A stretch of DNA of 64,000 bases from Halobacteriovorax sp. HLS (GCF_004006665.1 NZ_QOCL01000001.1:1-64000); one strand, 5' to 3'; shown: positions 9,365 through 19,210, counted from the stretch's first letter. Made by a program: numbers and translations. The notes: a model not told the origin generated them from the letters alone.

Positions 9365-12097
9365 TTATTTGGCAAAAGCCTTATCTAAAATTACTTCTTG
9401 TTCTTTATTATGTACTGCTGCATATCCTGTAGCAGGAGATGCACTTGATTTTCTAGAGATACAAGTTAGATCACTAAACATCTCTCTCCATCTCATTAAG
9501 AAAGTCCACGCCCCCATATTCATCGGCTCTTCTTGTACCCACACTTGCTTAGCACCTTTATACTTCTTTAAGACTTTTTCAAGTTGCTTAACAGGAAGTG
9601 GATAAAGTTGTTCAAGTCTAACGATGGCGACGTCTTTTCTCTTATCATTTTGCTGCTTTTCAAGTAGATCGTAATAAACCTTTCCTGAACATAGCAGAAC
9701 TTTTTTAACATCTTTAGCTTTAACCCAAGAGTCATCAATAATCTCCTGCAATCCACCTTTAGAAAAATCATCAACGGATGAAACACATAGAGGATGTCTA
9801 AGTAGAGACTTAGGAGTAAACACGATTAGTGGCTTTCTAAACTCCCATTTCAACTGTCTTCTCAGAGCGTGAAACATATTTGCAGGCGTTGTAAAATTAC
9901 AAACAACCATATTATTTTCTGCACATAATTGTAGGTATCTCTCTGGTCGACACGAAGAATGCTCAGGTCCTGAACCTTCATATCCATGAGGAAGAAGCAT
10001 GACAATATTACTCATTCTCTGCCACTTACTCTCACCTGCTGAGATAAACTGATCTAAAACAATTTGAGCACCATTTGAAAAGTCACCAAATTGTGCTTCC
10101 CAAATATTCAGCGCTCTTGGAGTTGCTTGAGAGTAACCATATTCAAATGCTAATACTGCATACTCTGAAAGTAATGAGTTATATATACTTATCTTACCTT
10201 TAGCATTTTCAATGTGAGCAAGTCCGCAGTGAGCAGAGTTAGTCTTCTCATCAAAAACCTTTGCATGTCTATGAGAGAAAGTTCCTCTAATTACATCTTG
10301 ACCAGTAAAACGAATATTAGCATCTTCTGAGAGCAAAGTTCCATAAGCAAGAAGTTCAGCTAAGGCCCAGTCTATCTTGTCGGCCTTAAACATAGCAGGT
10401 CTACTATCAAGAATCTTCTGTGCCTTTCTTAATGTTTTAAAACCCTCTGGTGTAGAAGATACGGCCTTGAGAACTTTTTCTAAATTTGCTTTAGAAACTT
10501 TAGTTGCAGGTGAAGACTCAAAGTCTTCATCTTTAGCCCATCTAAGATTTTTCCATTCTTTATGAGGTCCGCTAGACTTCTTAGGAAGTGCATCTTGTTT
10601 AACATTATTAAATCTATCGGCCAAAAGAGACTTAAACTTATCTTGCATCTCTTTAGCCAGTTCCTTATTTAAAGACCCACTTTCAAGAAGTCTCTCTAAG
10701 TATAACTCTCTTGGATTTTTAACTTTCGCAATCAAACCGTACAAGTGAGGCTGAGTATACTTAGGCTCATCACCTTCATTGTGACCATGCTTACGGTAGC
10801 AAACCATATCTATAAAAATATCTTTTTTAAATTTCTGTCTAAACTCAACAGCAAACTCACATGCATAAACAACATGCTCAGGGTAATCACCGTTAACGTG
10901 AATAATTGGAATATCTAATGTTTTTGCAACAGAAGTAGAATAGTTAGAAGATCTTGCGTCAGTAAAATCAGTTGTAAAACCGATTTGATTATTTATAACA
11001 AAGTGAATTGTCCCACCAGTTCTATAAGCAGGAAGTTCTGACATCTGAAGAGTTTCATAAACAATCCCTTGTCCAGCAACGGCCGCGTCTCCGTGAATAA
11101 CGACAGGGATAACTTTTGACTCATCAGATTCATATGCGATATCAACCTGGGCCCTAGTGTAACCAGTAACCACAGGAGAAACTGTCTCAAGATGCGAAGG
11201 GTTAGGAAGAATTTTTAAAGTAATATCTTTGCCGCAAGTTGACTCTTTAACAGATGTAAATCCCATATGGTATTTAACATCCCCATCACCCATTCCTTGC
11301 TTTTGCTCTAAAGAGCTCCCTTCAAATTCAGAAAATACATACTCATAAGTCTTACCAATAATATTTGTAAGAACATTAAGACGACCTCTATGGGCCATTC
11401 CAAAAACAACCTCTTTAGCACCAAGCTCACTCGATCTATTTATTATCGCATCAAGACCTGGAATAGTAGATTCTCCACCTTCTAGTGAAAATCTTTTTTG
11501 TCCTGTGTACTTCGTTTGTAAAAAGTTTTCGAAAACATTAGCTTCGTTTAACTTTTCCAATATTCTCTTTTTCTTCTCAATTGGATAATCTACAACTAGA
11601 GAGCCAGTCTCAAACTTCTCTCTTACCCAACGTCTAATCTCTGTGTCATTACTGTGCATATACTCGATGCCCATCTTCCCACAATATAGACTCTCCATTT
11701 TATGGATAATATCTTTTAGCTTGCATGGACCAAGACCCACAAAGTCTCCACAAATGAAAACCTCTTCTAAGTCTTTCGCATTAAGGTCATATTCTGAAAG
11801 ACCAATCTGAGCATTACGATCTCTTCTTTTACGAATAGGGTTCGTATCTGAAAGTAAGTGCCCTCTCGCTCTATACGATTGGATCAGTCTAAAAACATTA
11901 AACTCTTTTCGTAGTCTCGATTCATCGAAGTCTCCTCCTCCACCTGGAGTAGCTCCTGCGGCAAATTCAAAACCTTCGAAAAACTTTTGCCAAGACTCAT
12001 CAACAGAGGTTGGCTCTTGTTTGTAATCATCGTAAAGATTGTCAATAAATGAAATGTCTGAAGCAGACAGATGTGTGAAGTCAATTGGGTTAGCCAT
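9365..12097 (-). CDS. sucA: 2-oxoglutarate dehydrogenase E1 component
   Basis: 910 residues, close to the family's usual 930. This thiamine diphosphate enzyme decarboxylates 2-oxoglutarate and succinylates the lipoyl group of SucB. Recognisable segments are the N-terminal E2-binding tail (ending [12 protein letters not shown]), [31 protein letters not shown] in the cofactor-binding half, and the C-terminal transketolase-type half ([28 protein letters not shown]). It is the first gene of sucA-sucB-lpdA. The 136-base gap upstream is very AT-rich and must hold the promoter, though no clean consensus stands out. Weak GGAT precedes the ATG. Confidence 0.97.
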   Translation of the reverse strand: MANPIDFTHLSASDISFIDNLYDDYKQEPTSVDESWQKFFEGFEFAAGATPGGGGDFDESRLRKEFNVFRLIQSYRARGHLLSDTNPIRKRRDRNAQIGLSEYDLNAKDLEEVFICGDFVGLGPCKLKDIIHKMESLYCGKMGIEYMHSNDTEIRRWVREKFETGSLVVDYPIEKKKRILEKLNEANVFENFLQTKYTGQKRFSLEGGESTIPGLDAIINRSSELGAKEVVFGMAHRGRLNVLTNIIGKTYEYVFSEFEGSSLEQKQGMGDGDVKYHMGFTSVKESTCGKDITLKILPNPSHLETVSPVVTGYTRAQVDIAYESDESKVIPVVIHGDAAVAGQGIVYETLQMSELPAYRTGGTIHFVINNQIGFTTDFTDARSSNYSTSVAKTLDIPIIHVNGDYPEHVVYACEFAVEFRQKFKKDIFIDMVCYRKHGHNEGDEPKYTQPHLYGLIAKVKNPRELYLERLLESGSLNKELAKEMQDKFKSLLADRFNNVKQDALPKKSSGPHKEWKNLRWAKDEDFESSPATKVSKANLEKVLKAVSSTPEGFKTLRKAQKILDSRPAMFKADKIDWALAELLAYGTLLSEDANIRFTGQDVIRGTFSHRHAKVFDEKTNSAHCGLAHIENAKGKISIYNSLLSEYAVLAFEYGYSQATPRALNIWEAQFGDFSNGAQIVLDQFISAGESKWQRMSNIVMLLPHGYEGSGPEHSSCRPERYLQLCAENNMVVCNFTTPANMFHALRRQLKWEFRKPLIVFTPKSLLRHPLCVSSVDDFSKGGLQEIIDDSWVKAKDVKKVLLCSGKVYYDLLEKQQNDKRKDVAIVRLEQLYPLPVKQLEKVLKKYKGAKQVWVQEEPMNMGAWTFLMRWREMFSDLTCISRKSSASPATGYAAVHNKEQEVILDKAFAK

Positions 12098-12233
12098 AAT
12101 TAAAATCCGTTTTTTTTACCCGAGAATTTTTATCAAAATTTATAATTTTATTAATATATTACTATGTTAGCAGTTCGTGAAGTTTCTTTTTCAAAAGGGC
12201 AAATACTATCCCTTAACAAAAGAAAACCTAAAA

Positions 12234-12470
12234 TCAGCTGATGCTAAGTTTAACACTTGAGTCTTTTACTTCAAGCTTTACACAGTCTTCTTTGTGCTCT
12301 GAAGTCTTGTCGCACTCGTCCTTTTTATCGCAAAACGAACAATCCTCGCCCATCAGCTTTCCTAGACCACCACAAGAACCTTTTAGCTTTCTATTGCTAA
12401 AGATCACCCCAACTGCCATTCCTGCAATCGCCGCCATCATTACAATTAACGACACTAAAAACATTTTCAT
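12234..12470 (-). CDS. nqrM: Na+-NQR maturation protein NqrM
   Basis: 78 residues. One N-terminal membrane helix (about 3-24) is followed by GSCGGLG (C33) and further cysteines at 44, 47, 53 and 63, the pattern of the NqrM (DUF539) family. Family knowledge: NqrM is needed to assemble Na+-NQR, probably by delivering iron to the cysteine-ligated centre between NqrD and NqrE. The gene lies 8 bases after apbE, with AGGTGA ahead of its ATG, so the two are co-transcribed. In many bacteria apbE and nqrM sit at the end of the nqr operon; here they are about 7 kb away from nqrF. Confidence 0.9.
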   Translation of the reverse strand: MKMFLVSLIVMMAAIAGMAVGVIFSNRKLKGSCGGLGKLMGEDCSFCDKKDECDKTSEHKEDCVKLEVKDSSVKLSIS

Positions 12471-12478
12471 AAGTTCAC

Positions 12479-13492
12479 CTATAAATTTAATTTTCTAAAT
12501 TCTGTGGTCTGTGCAACAGCAAAAGTACTCATAGAATCTAGTTTATATATAAAGTATGCTGCTATATTTAATTTTTCCGCAATTTCAAATCCCTTCTCAT
12601 AACCCATGGCCATAAGAGCTGTGGCCCAAGCATCAGCATTCATACAGGACTTACTATCAACGACACTAACACTGGCAAGGGTGTGAGAAACAGGCCTTCC
12701 AGTTCTATAATCAATAGTGTGAGAGTAAGTCTTATTCTTCTGTTTGAAAAAATTTCTATAGTTTCCACTTGTGGCCATGGCATGAGAGTTAAGATTAACA
12801 AGTCGTTGATATGAATTCTTGCCCTCTTTTTGCGATGGTGATTCTATCGCAATCACCCAAGGTTTACCTGCCTTTGAGCCTCTCGTTCTTACTTCTCCAC
12901 CAATTTCAACCATGTAATTATTGATTCCCTTACTCTCAAGTAAAGTAGCAATCTTATCAACACCATAACCCTTGGCCAAAGAAGAAAGGTCTACATAAAC
13001 TGAACCAATACTCTTTTTCCAAGCTTGCTTTTTTAAATCTACTTCAAGCTTATCTAGCCCAACGCTTCTGAGCTTCTTTTCGATTTCGATATCACTCGGA
13101 ACCTGACGCTGACCACTTGGTCCAAAGCCCCATAAGTTCACAAGTGGACCTATGGTTGGGTCGTAGACCCCATCAGTCTCCCTTCCAACCTTGAGAGCGT
13201 GATCTACAACTAGGAGCAACTCTTTTGAAGCTCCTACCCACTCTGTACTAGCACTAGAGTTAAACAGAGAAATTTCTGAATCTGCAATATAAGTAGACAT
13301 GATCTTATTAAGAGAAATAAGTGTACGATCTGTAGCGAGTTTCAACTCAGCACTATGATCTTTACCACTAAAACTGTACTTAATATGATAAGTGGTTCCC
13401 ATGGTCTTACCTTCATATTTCAACAACTTAGGTTCATTGGAACAAGAAATAAAGCACACAAGGGCCCATAGGATTAACAGATTAACTTTCAT
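12479..13492 (-). CDS. apbE: FAD:protein FMN transferase, lipoprotein
   Basis: 337 residues. The signal peptide has a lipobox (FISC, C17), so it is a periplasm-facing lipoprotein. ApbE cleaves FAD and attaches FMN to a threonine of NqrB and NqrC. Family motifs are visible: YEGKTMGTTYHIKY near the start, STYIADSEISLFN, VYDPTIGPLVNLWGFG, DLSSLAKGYGVD, and the late VSVVDSKSCMNADAWATALMAMG. It heads an apbE-nqrM pair. Its substrates are encoded at 23005-24981. No strong ribosome site is seen before the ATG. Confidence 0.95.
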   Translation of the reverse strand: MKVNLLILWALVCFISCSNEPKLLKYEGKTMGTTYHIKYSFSGKDHSAELKLATDRTLISLNKIMSTYIADSEISLFNSSASTEWVGASKELLLVVDHALKVGRETDGVYDPTIGPLVNLWGFGPSGQRQVPSDIEIEKKLRSVGLDKLEVDLKKQAWKKSIGSVYVDLSSLAKGYGVDKIATLLESKGINNYMVEIGGEVRTRGSKAGKPWVIAIESPSQKEGKNSYQRLVNLNSHAMATSGNYRNFFKQKNKTYSHTIDYRTGRPVSHTLASVSVVDSKSCMNADAWATALMAMGYEKGFEIAEKLNIAAYFIYKLDSMSTFAVAQTTEFRKLNL

Positions 13493-13614
13493 ATTTGCTT
13501 ATTATCAAATTTCTGACTGTTTAGCTATGTAAAATCAAGATTTAAAGAATATACAGAAAAGGATTTGTATAAATAAAAAATATGTGGTCTAACATGATAA
13601 CGCGGAGAAAACTA

Positions 13615-15111
13615 ATGACGAATGTGGATAATCAAGAAAAGTTATTATTCTTTCTAAATCACCTTGAAGAGTATGTTTTCGAACTTGATCGAAATGGTAA
13701 AGTCATTTTTGTAAGTAAGCACTTTGATGATTCAATACTAAAGATCACTGGCTCTTCTCTACATCGCCACCTTCCACCCGAGTCACAACTAGAATTCTTT
13801 AAGGCGCTAGATCAATCCTCGACATCTCTTAAGCAAACGAATTTTAACTTTCAAAAAGGATTGTGCCACTACAATATGGCCTTGATTCCAATTCTAGACT
13901 CAGACCATATTCTATGTGTCGTAAGAAATATTACTGAGCTATTCAAGCTACAAGAAAATGCACTCAAAGATGAAGCAAGACTCTTAGACGCAGCAGTATT
14001 AAATAAGATATCATTTTGGGAATATGAATTTAAAAATAGCCAGTTCCACACATCCGTTGAATTAAATCGAATATTAGACTTACCTGAAAACTTCAAGATA
14101 CCTTCGGATGATATTCTAAAGTTCATCTCAGCATCGACCTATGCTCAGTATTTAGTTAAATTTGAAGAATGTATCCGGGAAGGAAGTTTTGAGCTCAGCC
14201 ATGAAGTCACAACTTATAAGAACGAGATCAGATATCTAAAAGTTGTTGGTCGAGTTATTAAAGACAATAAAGGTGTACCTTTATCGATTGTTGGCTCTGC
14301 CCTTGATATAACAGATCAGAAAAAAGAGGTTGAAAGCAGATGTGAACTAGATAAAATGGCATCAATTGGAAAATTAGCAGGTAGTATTGGTCACGAAATT
14401 AACAATCCTTTGGCTATCATTTCTGGCTTCTCTCAAAAACTCATGAGGCTTTCAAATGAAAATAATATAGATCCAGAAAAGATTAAATACTATGCTAAGA
14501 AAATTGAAGATACGACATATAGAGTGAAGAAAATTGTAGATTCATTATCAAAAGTTTCAAGAAATACGCGAGACGAAAATGATCTTAAACAAATAGCTCT
14601 TTCTACTGTTATCGAAGACGCATTAATCTTATGTCAAGAAAAGTTTAAATCTGAAGGAATTAGAATACTATCCAATCATTTAACCAAAGATATTGCACTA
14701 CAAACTAATCCAATTGAAATAACACAAATCTTTCTAAACTTACTAACAAATGCCTATGATGCAATCTATGATTTAGATGAAAGATGGGTAAAGATAATCA
14801 TAGAAGATAATTATGATTCAGTTTTGATAAGAGTTATCGACTCTGGAAAAGGGATCAGTAACGAGCTAAGTAAGAAAATTCTTGAACCTTTCTTTACGAC
14901 GAAGCCGATAGGAAAAGGTACAGGACTAGGCCTAAGTATTAGTCGTAATATCATTGAAAAGAATAATGGCTCTATTGAAATCTCTACCTACAAGGGCAAT
15001 ACAAGTTTTGAAATAATACTCCCAACAAAGCAAGCAGAACTAAATGAGGTGTTGCTTACAGGAGGTTACATTCCTTCACGTGAACCAAATTTTGAACCTA
15101 GGATTCAGTAA
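13615..15111 (+). CDS. PAS-domain sensor histidine kinase
   Basis: 498 residues, no membrane segment, so cytoplasmic. A PAS domain occupies about residues 10-110 (VFELDRNGKVIFVS...VVRNITELF) and a second PAS/PAC-like domain about 125-235 (ending VGSALDITDQKK). The kinase core follows: phosphoacceptor H260 in GSIGHEINNPLAIISG (NtrB-like), N box near NLLTNAYDAI, and ATP-lid motifs DSGKGIS, FFTTKPIGKGTGLGLS. The start is ATG 13615, with GGAG seven bases upstream; the ATG 33 bases earlier lacks a ribosome site. No receiver is fused. Its 3' end overlaps the convergent ChpT-like gene by 14 bases. Confidence 0.93.
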   Translation: MTNVDNQEKLLFFLNHLEEYVFELDRNGKVIFVSKHFDDSILKITGSSLHRHLPPESQLEFFKALDQSSTSLKQTNFNFQKGLCHYNMALIPILDSDHILCVVRNITELFKLQENALKDEARLLDAAVLNKISFWEYEFKNSQFHTSVELNRILDLPENFKIPSDDILKFISASTYAQYLVKFEECIREGSFELSHEVTTYKNEIRYLKVVGRVIKDNKGVPLSIVGSALDITDQKKEVESRCELDKMASIGKLAGSIGHEINNPLAIISGFSQKLMRLSNENNIDPEKIKYYAKKIEDTTYRVKKIVDSLSKVSRNTRDENDLKQIALSTVIEDALILCQEKFKSEGIRILSNHLTKDIALQTNPIEITQIFLNLLTNAYDAIYDLDERWVKIIIEDNYDSVLIRVIDSGKGISNELSKKILEPFFTTKPIGKGTGLGLSISRNIIEKNNGSIEISTYKGNTSFEIILPTKQAELNEVLLTGGYIPSREPNFEPRIQ

Positions 15112-15718
15112 GAATTACGGCCAAGAGTCCATCTCTATACTCGACTTTTCCACCAATCCTAAGTGCGGCTTTATTATGTTCATCGATTTGAACTTCACTT
15201 AGCTTAAAATTACATTCTATAGTTAAGTACGAACTTGAGTCTTTCTCAACTTTCTTAACAATAACTTCTTCATTATTTATTGCTGAAAAAACGTTTTTAA
15301 AAAGTGGTTTAAGAACATTCTTAAAGAAATACTCTTCATCTACTGTTATCTCATCATCCTCAGAAAGAACACTAAGAGTAAGATCATTCATCAGTATTTC
15401 CTGACCAAGGTAGAAAGATAGAAAGCTCTTTACTTTTTTTAGCGTTATTTTATTCTTAGTTCCAAGCTCTACAAATTCATCTCGCGCCTTCTTGTAATTA
15501 TCAATATACTCAATAACTCTATCGAGAGATTCTTCTATACTTTCAAGAGACTCTTTATAATTTGGACTCTTAGCTTCAAGGGCCTTTTGAACTTCAAAGA
15601 AAGCGATCGTAACTGGACTAGATAAATCATGTATTGTTTTAGAAAGAAGCTTGGTTCTTTCTTCGAGAAGAGTTCTTAATTGTTTATTCTCTTGTTTTAA
15701 TTTCTCTATATCATTCAA
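15098..15718 (-). CDS. ChpT-like histidine phosphotransferase / kinase-derived DHp protein
   Basis: 206 residues. After a short coiled coil (1-22) comes KTIHDLSSPVTIAF with H30, which resembles the HDLxSPV box of ChpT-type phosphotransferases (a DHp helix pair plus a degenerate ATPase-like domain). The C-terminal half lacks the N, G1 and G2 boxes of an ATP-binding kinase domain, so autophosphorylation is not expected. Total length is near that of ChpT (about 220). An alternative is a decayed histidine kinase. AGGAG lies 10 bases before the ATG. It overlaps the end of the PAS kinase gene tail to tail and lies 19 bases beyond the end of the M48 protease gene's start region on the same strand. 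Confidence 0.6.
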   Translation of the reverse strand: MNDIEKLKQENKQLRTLLEERTKLLSKTIHDLSSPVTIAFFEVQKALEAKSPNYKESLESIEESLDRVIEYIDNYKKARDEFVELGTKNKITLKKVKSFLSFYLGQEILMNDLTLSVLSEDDEITVDEEYFFKNVLKPLFKNVFSAINNEEVIVKKVEKDSSSYLTIECNFKLSEVQIDEHNKAALRIGGKVEYRDGLLAVILTES

Positions 15719-15737
15719 ATTACGCTCCTATGTGCAC

Positions 15738-16541
15738 CTACTCTTCCAATGAAAAAACGGTTATTTCATTCTTTTCATCTTTATATTTCTTCGCCTGTTG
15801 TTCAAAAAGATCTATTCTCTCTTGTGTCGCAGGATGACCTGATAGAAATTTTGCTATACTAGGATATTTATTCTCGATTTTTTCAACATTTCTAAAAAAG
15901 GTCAAGGCCCCGTCAAGATGACCATATCTGTTAATCATTAGTTCTATTGCATATTGATCAGCTTCCGTTTCATGATCTCTAGAAACTTTCATCATTCCTA
16001 GGAAAAAAACTTTTTCAATTAAGTCTTTCATTGATGGTGTAACAAAATTAAGAATAGAAATAGTAATTATAGGACCAATTCCCTGAAGGTGATGCCTCAT
16101 TTTATAGTGCCCTAATTCATGAGCAAGGACTAGTGCCAAAGAGTTTTCGGTTTCGATATTTCGAAGCAACTCATCGTAAATTGTAATTCTTCCCCCAATG
16201 GATGCCATAGCATTTTGATCTTTAGAAGAGACAATTCTTATTTGGAACTTCTTCTGTTTCATATCAGAGACTTCGATTAAGGAATTTAATAAAGATTGAA
16301 TATTCTCTTCTTTCTTAGATTGCTTATAGTTCAAATTAAACATATTAAACATCTTATTATGAAGAGTTGACTCTAGTGGATCACTGAAAGAATTAATAAT
16401 TACAGACGATAGGATACTTATAGTAAAAACAGTAATTAAAATAATAAGTACTGTGCCAAAAAGGTATTTAAAAAAACCAACGAGATCATTTCCCTCAGAG
16501 ATATTATTGTCTCTTTCAGTATTTGCAGGATTATACTTCAT
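15738..16541 (-). CDS. M48-family zinc metalloprotease, membrane anchored
   Basis: 267 residues. One membrane segment at about 24-46 is followed by a periplasmic or cytoplasmic zinc peptidase domain with HELGH (H141, E142, H145) and the third ligand in ETEADQYA (E193). The C-terminal SGHPATQERI is also typical of M48 enzymes. Family members (HtpX, BepA/YfgC, LoiP) do protein quality control at the envelope. The gene starts inside the end of the YbjQ-like gene upstream (11-base overlap), so the M48 protease and the two YbjQ-family proteins form one operon. The substrate is unknown. Confidence 0.9.
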   Translation of the reverse strand: MKYNPANTERDNNISEGNDLVGFFKYLFGTVLIILITVFTISILSSVIINSFSDPLESTLHNKMFNMFNLNYKQSKKEENIQSLLNSLIEVSDMKQKKFQIRIVSSKDQNAMASIGGRITIYDELLRNIETENSLALVLAHELGHYKMRHHLQGIGPIITISILNFVTPSMKDLIEKVFFLGMMKVSRDHETEADQYAIELMINRYGHLDGALTFFRNVEKIENKYPSIAKFLSGHPATQERIDLFEQQAKKYKDEKNEITVFSLEE

Positions 16542-16983
16542 TTACTTTTATGGCCGTTCCATATGCTAAGACTTCAACGCTTCCGACCCCTTTATTCTGC
16601 GTTCCTTTTGAAATTGATGATGTTTCAACCTTCACATTAAGAATCATAGAATAACCCTTAGCATCTTTTTTCATTCTAAGTAGAGCTTCTCTACGAGCTC
16701 TATCAACTAAAGACTCATAACTTCTAAGACGTCCACCAAAGAGAGATTGAATTCCTGCATACATTAACTTGAAATAATCTATTGAAACAACTGTACTACC
16801 CATAACTAATTTTTGATCTTGAATTAAATCATTTGAAATAGGAGGACTCTTAAAACTAACTGCTACAGTATTACGATACTTTTTCTCTCTTGTTCTAATG
16901 GACTTATAGTGCTTTTTCTCATTAGAGATTCCAAAGAAATAACCAAGACCAAGCAGAACAGAGAATACAACTAATTGTTCCAA
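16531..16983 (-). CDS. YbjQ/UPF0145-family protein with N-terminal membrane helix
   Basis: 150 residues. A short hydrophobic helix (1-19) and a basic linker precede a YbjQ-type domain (about 50-148): LVMGSTVVSIDYFKLMYAGIQ, LFGGRLRSYESLVDRAR and a C-terminal VEVLAYGTAIKV. YbjQ domains form pentameric rings and are annotated as putative heavy-metal binding, without a proven function. The start is TTG, with AAGG nine bases upstream. It begins right after the shorter paralogue and overlaps the M48 protease gene. The pair looks like a duplication in which one copy gained a membrane anchor. Confidence 0.8.
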   Translation of the reverse strand: MEQLVVFSVLLGLGYFFGISNEKKHYKSIRTREKKYRNTVAVSFKSPPISNDLIQDQKLVMGSTVVSIDYFKLMYAGIQSLFGGRLRSYESLVDRARREALLRMKKDAKGYSMILNVKVETSSISKGTQNKGVGSVEVLAYGTAIKVNEV

Positions 16984-16984
16984 A

Positions 16985-17299
16985 CTATTCTACCTTAACT
17001 GCTGTACCATAGCAGTATAACTCAGCGGCCCCTTGGGCCACAGATGAAGTTGAAAAACGAATATTGACGATAGCATTTGCACCTACCTCTTTAGCAGATT
17101 CAATCATTCGATTCATAGCTTCTGCTCTTGATTCTTGCAACAATTCACTATAGCCCTTCAACTCTCCCCCAACAATATTCTTTAAACCCGCCATAAAGTC
17201 ACGCCCAATATGCTTTGCTCTAACGGTAGAGCCTGTGACTAAACCATAATACTCAGTTATGTTTTTTCCTGGAATAGTTTCAATATTAGAAATAAGCAT
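16985..17299 (-). CDS. YbjQ/UPF0145-family protein
   Basis: 104 residues, the usual YbjQ length. Motifs: ISNIETIPGKNI, YYGLVTGSTVRAKHIG, GGELKGYSELLQESRAEAMNRM, VGANAIVNIRF and ELYCYGTAVKV. The N-terminal 19-mer that binds neighbouring subunits in YbjQ rings is present here, unlike in the membrane-anchored copy downstream. AAGGAG precedes the ATG. It is the first gene of the YbjQ-YbjQ-M48 operon. The molecular role of the family is not known. Confidence 0.88.
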   Translation of the reverse strand: MLISNIETIPGKNITEYYGLVTGSTVRAKHIGRDFMAGLKNIVGGELKGYSELLQESRAEAMNRMIESAKEVGANAIVNIRFSTSSVAQGAAELYCYGTAVKVE

Positions 17300-17381
17300 T
17301 AGAACTCCTTAAATATGTAATAAAAGGATATAGAACTTTTGAGAGAGAGAATAGATAGAAATTATTGCATTAAAAGTAAAA

Positions 17382-17401
17382 GGCCTACTAAAATGTAGGC
17401 C
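17382..17401 (-). terminator. Terminator of the secreted-protein gene at 17420-18130
   Basis: A 7-bp perfect stem (GGCCTAC/GTAGGCC) with a 6-base loop is followed on the minus strand by TTTTACTTTTA. It lies 19 bases past the stop of the gene at 17420. Confidence 0.7.
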
Positions 17402-17419
17402 AAAATTGGGTTCTTAGTC

Positions 17420-18130
17420 TTAGTCACATTCAATTGGTTGAAAATGTTTCTCCATTGGTATTCTTCTTTTGAACGAACTCTTAGGATTAGCAACAAAGCC
17501 AACTTTACTCATATTGATGTCTAAGTAACCATCACAATTATCTTCAGTATCTAGCGACATCATTCCAAAAGCGAGTTCTTCAATTTTATTATCTTCATGA
17601 ATTATTTTCTTTTTTCCAAAAGAGAACTTACAAAGAGAAAGAGTGACGTTATAACCAATAATCTTTCTTCCATTTTGAACTCTTTCTACCATTAGGATAT
17701 CTCCTTCGTAGCTCTTACCAAGAAAAGGTCTCTTAGAACTAGACTCTCCTTTCTTGCCTTCATTTGGTAAATTCATCATAAATACCATGCCCGCGGCCTC
17801 TATATCAGAGTTCATAGGATCAGCAGCGACAAAGTAAGTTTGATTCTCTTTTAACCTTCCTTTAAATTTCATATCACTTTCACCAAAGAATTCTCCACAT
17901 TGATGCTTCTGCTTCATTGCTTCGAATAAGGCCATATTCCCTACTTCTTTAGGTAGAACAGATTTAATTTTTGTTAATGACTTAGATAATTCGTCTGATG
18001 AATTCTCAAGTTCACTTTCACAATTTGCACAATCAACAGAAGCTATTTCTCGACTATTTTCAAAGAAAATATTTTGGCTTAAAGAAACAAAAGAGATTGC
18101 TAGCAAGAGCATAAGTTTTAAAGAATTCAT
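17420..18130 (-). CDS. Secreted protein of unknown function
   Basis: 236 residues. The start is ATG 18130, with TTGGAG seven bases upstream. A signal peptide covers about 1-19 (SLKLMLLLAISFVSLSQ). The mature part has a CxxC near its N-terminus (DCANCESE) and further cysteines in HQCGEF, SLCKFS, DNCDGY and IECD, so disulfides in the periplasm or outside are likely. No known domain is recognised. It stands alone between terminators. The 141-base upstream gap contains a possible promoter but no clear consensus. Confidence 0.75.
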   Translation of the reverse strand: MNSLKLMLLLAISFVSLSQNIFFENSREIASVDCANCESELENSSDELSKSLTKIKSVLPKEVGNMALFEAMKQKHQCGEFFGESDMKFKGRLKENQTYFVAADPMNSDIEAAGMVFMMNLPNEGKKGESSSKRPFLGKSYEGDILMVERVQNGRKIIGYNVTLSLCKFSFGKKKIIHEDNKIEELAFGMMSLDTEDNCDGYLDINMSKVGFVANPKSSFKRRIPMEKHFQPIECD

Positions 18131-18283
18131 AATTAACTCCAATTTGTATTTGATTACTAATAAGCAAGATGAATACCAAGTCTACATTAGGAATTTTGAG
18201 CACTTACAGGCCAAATAAATGTTCTATATATGACAGTGACTAAACTTTAGACATAATGAATTTATTTCTCACTTTTGCTAAGA

Positions 18284-19210
18284 CTAAAAGAAGTAAGTCG
18301 CGATAATTGATAATTCATCACTTAGAAAGTAATTGTGTAGCAGACCTGCAGAGAGGTCATTTCTAAAGTTATACTGAAAGGCCAAGAATTGATTCTTCTT
18401 TTCTTCTTCTTGTGTATTTATAACACCCTCTCCTAAATTCACTTCAGGTAAAGGACCATTTTCAATCCTTACCCCAAAAGAAAAGGTCGTTTTCTTATAT
18501 ACAAGTGAGCTAGAAAATATTTCTATTTTATCCGTATAATTTGTTCGATTATCAAAAACGGTATAATCAATATTAAATATTCCAAGACTTAAACCAACTG
18601 AGTAAGAGTCAACTATAAATACAATAGGAGTTGAAACTCCTCTCCCACTATCAATATCTATACCTTCATCTTTATACTTAGAATAAGCAAAATTTAGGGG
18701 TCCTAAACTAGCAGATAAGGCCCCTCCAAAATGGAAATTACCTGAGCTACTAATATATTTTGAAACAGCTCCTATATTCAAAGAGAAAAGCTTACTACTT
18801 TTCTTACTTAACAGTGAGAGACCAGCACCAAAGGTGTACTTTTCAAAATCATAACTTTGCAAGGCAACTTTTCTATCAACATATGAGTAGTATTCTTCTT
18901 TAGAACTATTTCCAAAGAAAGTATCATCAGTATTAGAACTAGAAGCACCACCTCCTACTCTTCCATTACCTGAAACGATACTTAAATCCAATCCACTCCA
19001 AACAATTCCTTCTACTCCAAAGCCTTCCACAGAGCCAAGAGATGATGGCGAAGAAAATGATCGACTAGAGCTAGGTTGACTAGAACCAATACTAGAATTG
19101 ATACTACTTCCATTATCACAGCTATTAAAAGAAAAGTACTTACACGGGTCATATGCTGCAAAAGAGCAAAAACTATATATAGAGAATATAAAGAGACTAA
19201 GAAACTTCAC
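18284..19210 (-). CDS. Outer-membrane beta-barrel-like protein, serine-rich N-terminus
   Basis: 308 residues. A signal peptide (1-18, ending CSFAA) is followed by a cysteine-bearing segment, a serine-rich low-complexity stretch (about 36-60), and then alternating amphipathic strands up to a final phenylalanine (IIATYFF). Many short Gly/Ser/Tyr-rich strands separated by charged turns and a C-terminal aromatic residue are the hallmark of outer-membrane barrels. The family is not recognised. The frame opens on GTG. The stated class is inferred from pattern only. Confidence 0.7.
   Translation of the reverse strand: MKFLSLFIFSIYSFCSFAAYDPCKYFSFNSCDNGSSINSSIGSSQPSSSRSFSSPSSLGSVEGFGVEGIVWSGLDLSIVSGNGRVGGGASSSNTDDTFFGNSSKEEYYSYVDRKVALQSYDFEKYTFGAGLSLLSKKSSKLFSLNIGAVSKYISSSGNFHFGGALSASLGPLNFAYSKYKDEGIDIDSGRGVSTPIVFIVDSYSVGLSLGIFNIDYTVFDNRTNYTDKIEIFSSSLVYKKTTFSFGVRIENGPLPEVNLGEGVINTQEEEKKNQFLAFQYNFRNDLSAGLLHNYFLSDELSIIATYFF

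Noticed and set aside
9355-9375. TTG start of sucB inside the sucA end
   Set aside because: Lipoyl domains begin at MSIEIK; the ATG at 9354 has its own ribosome site.
15050-15080. AGGAGG inside the end of the PAS kinase gene, as a start for a nested gene
   Set aside because: It is followed in frame only by 13 codons to the kinase stop and by no normal start codon.
15098-15718. Ordinary histidine kinase
   Set aside because: No N, G1 or G2 box can be found in the C-terminal half.
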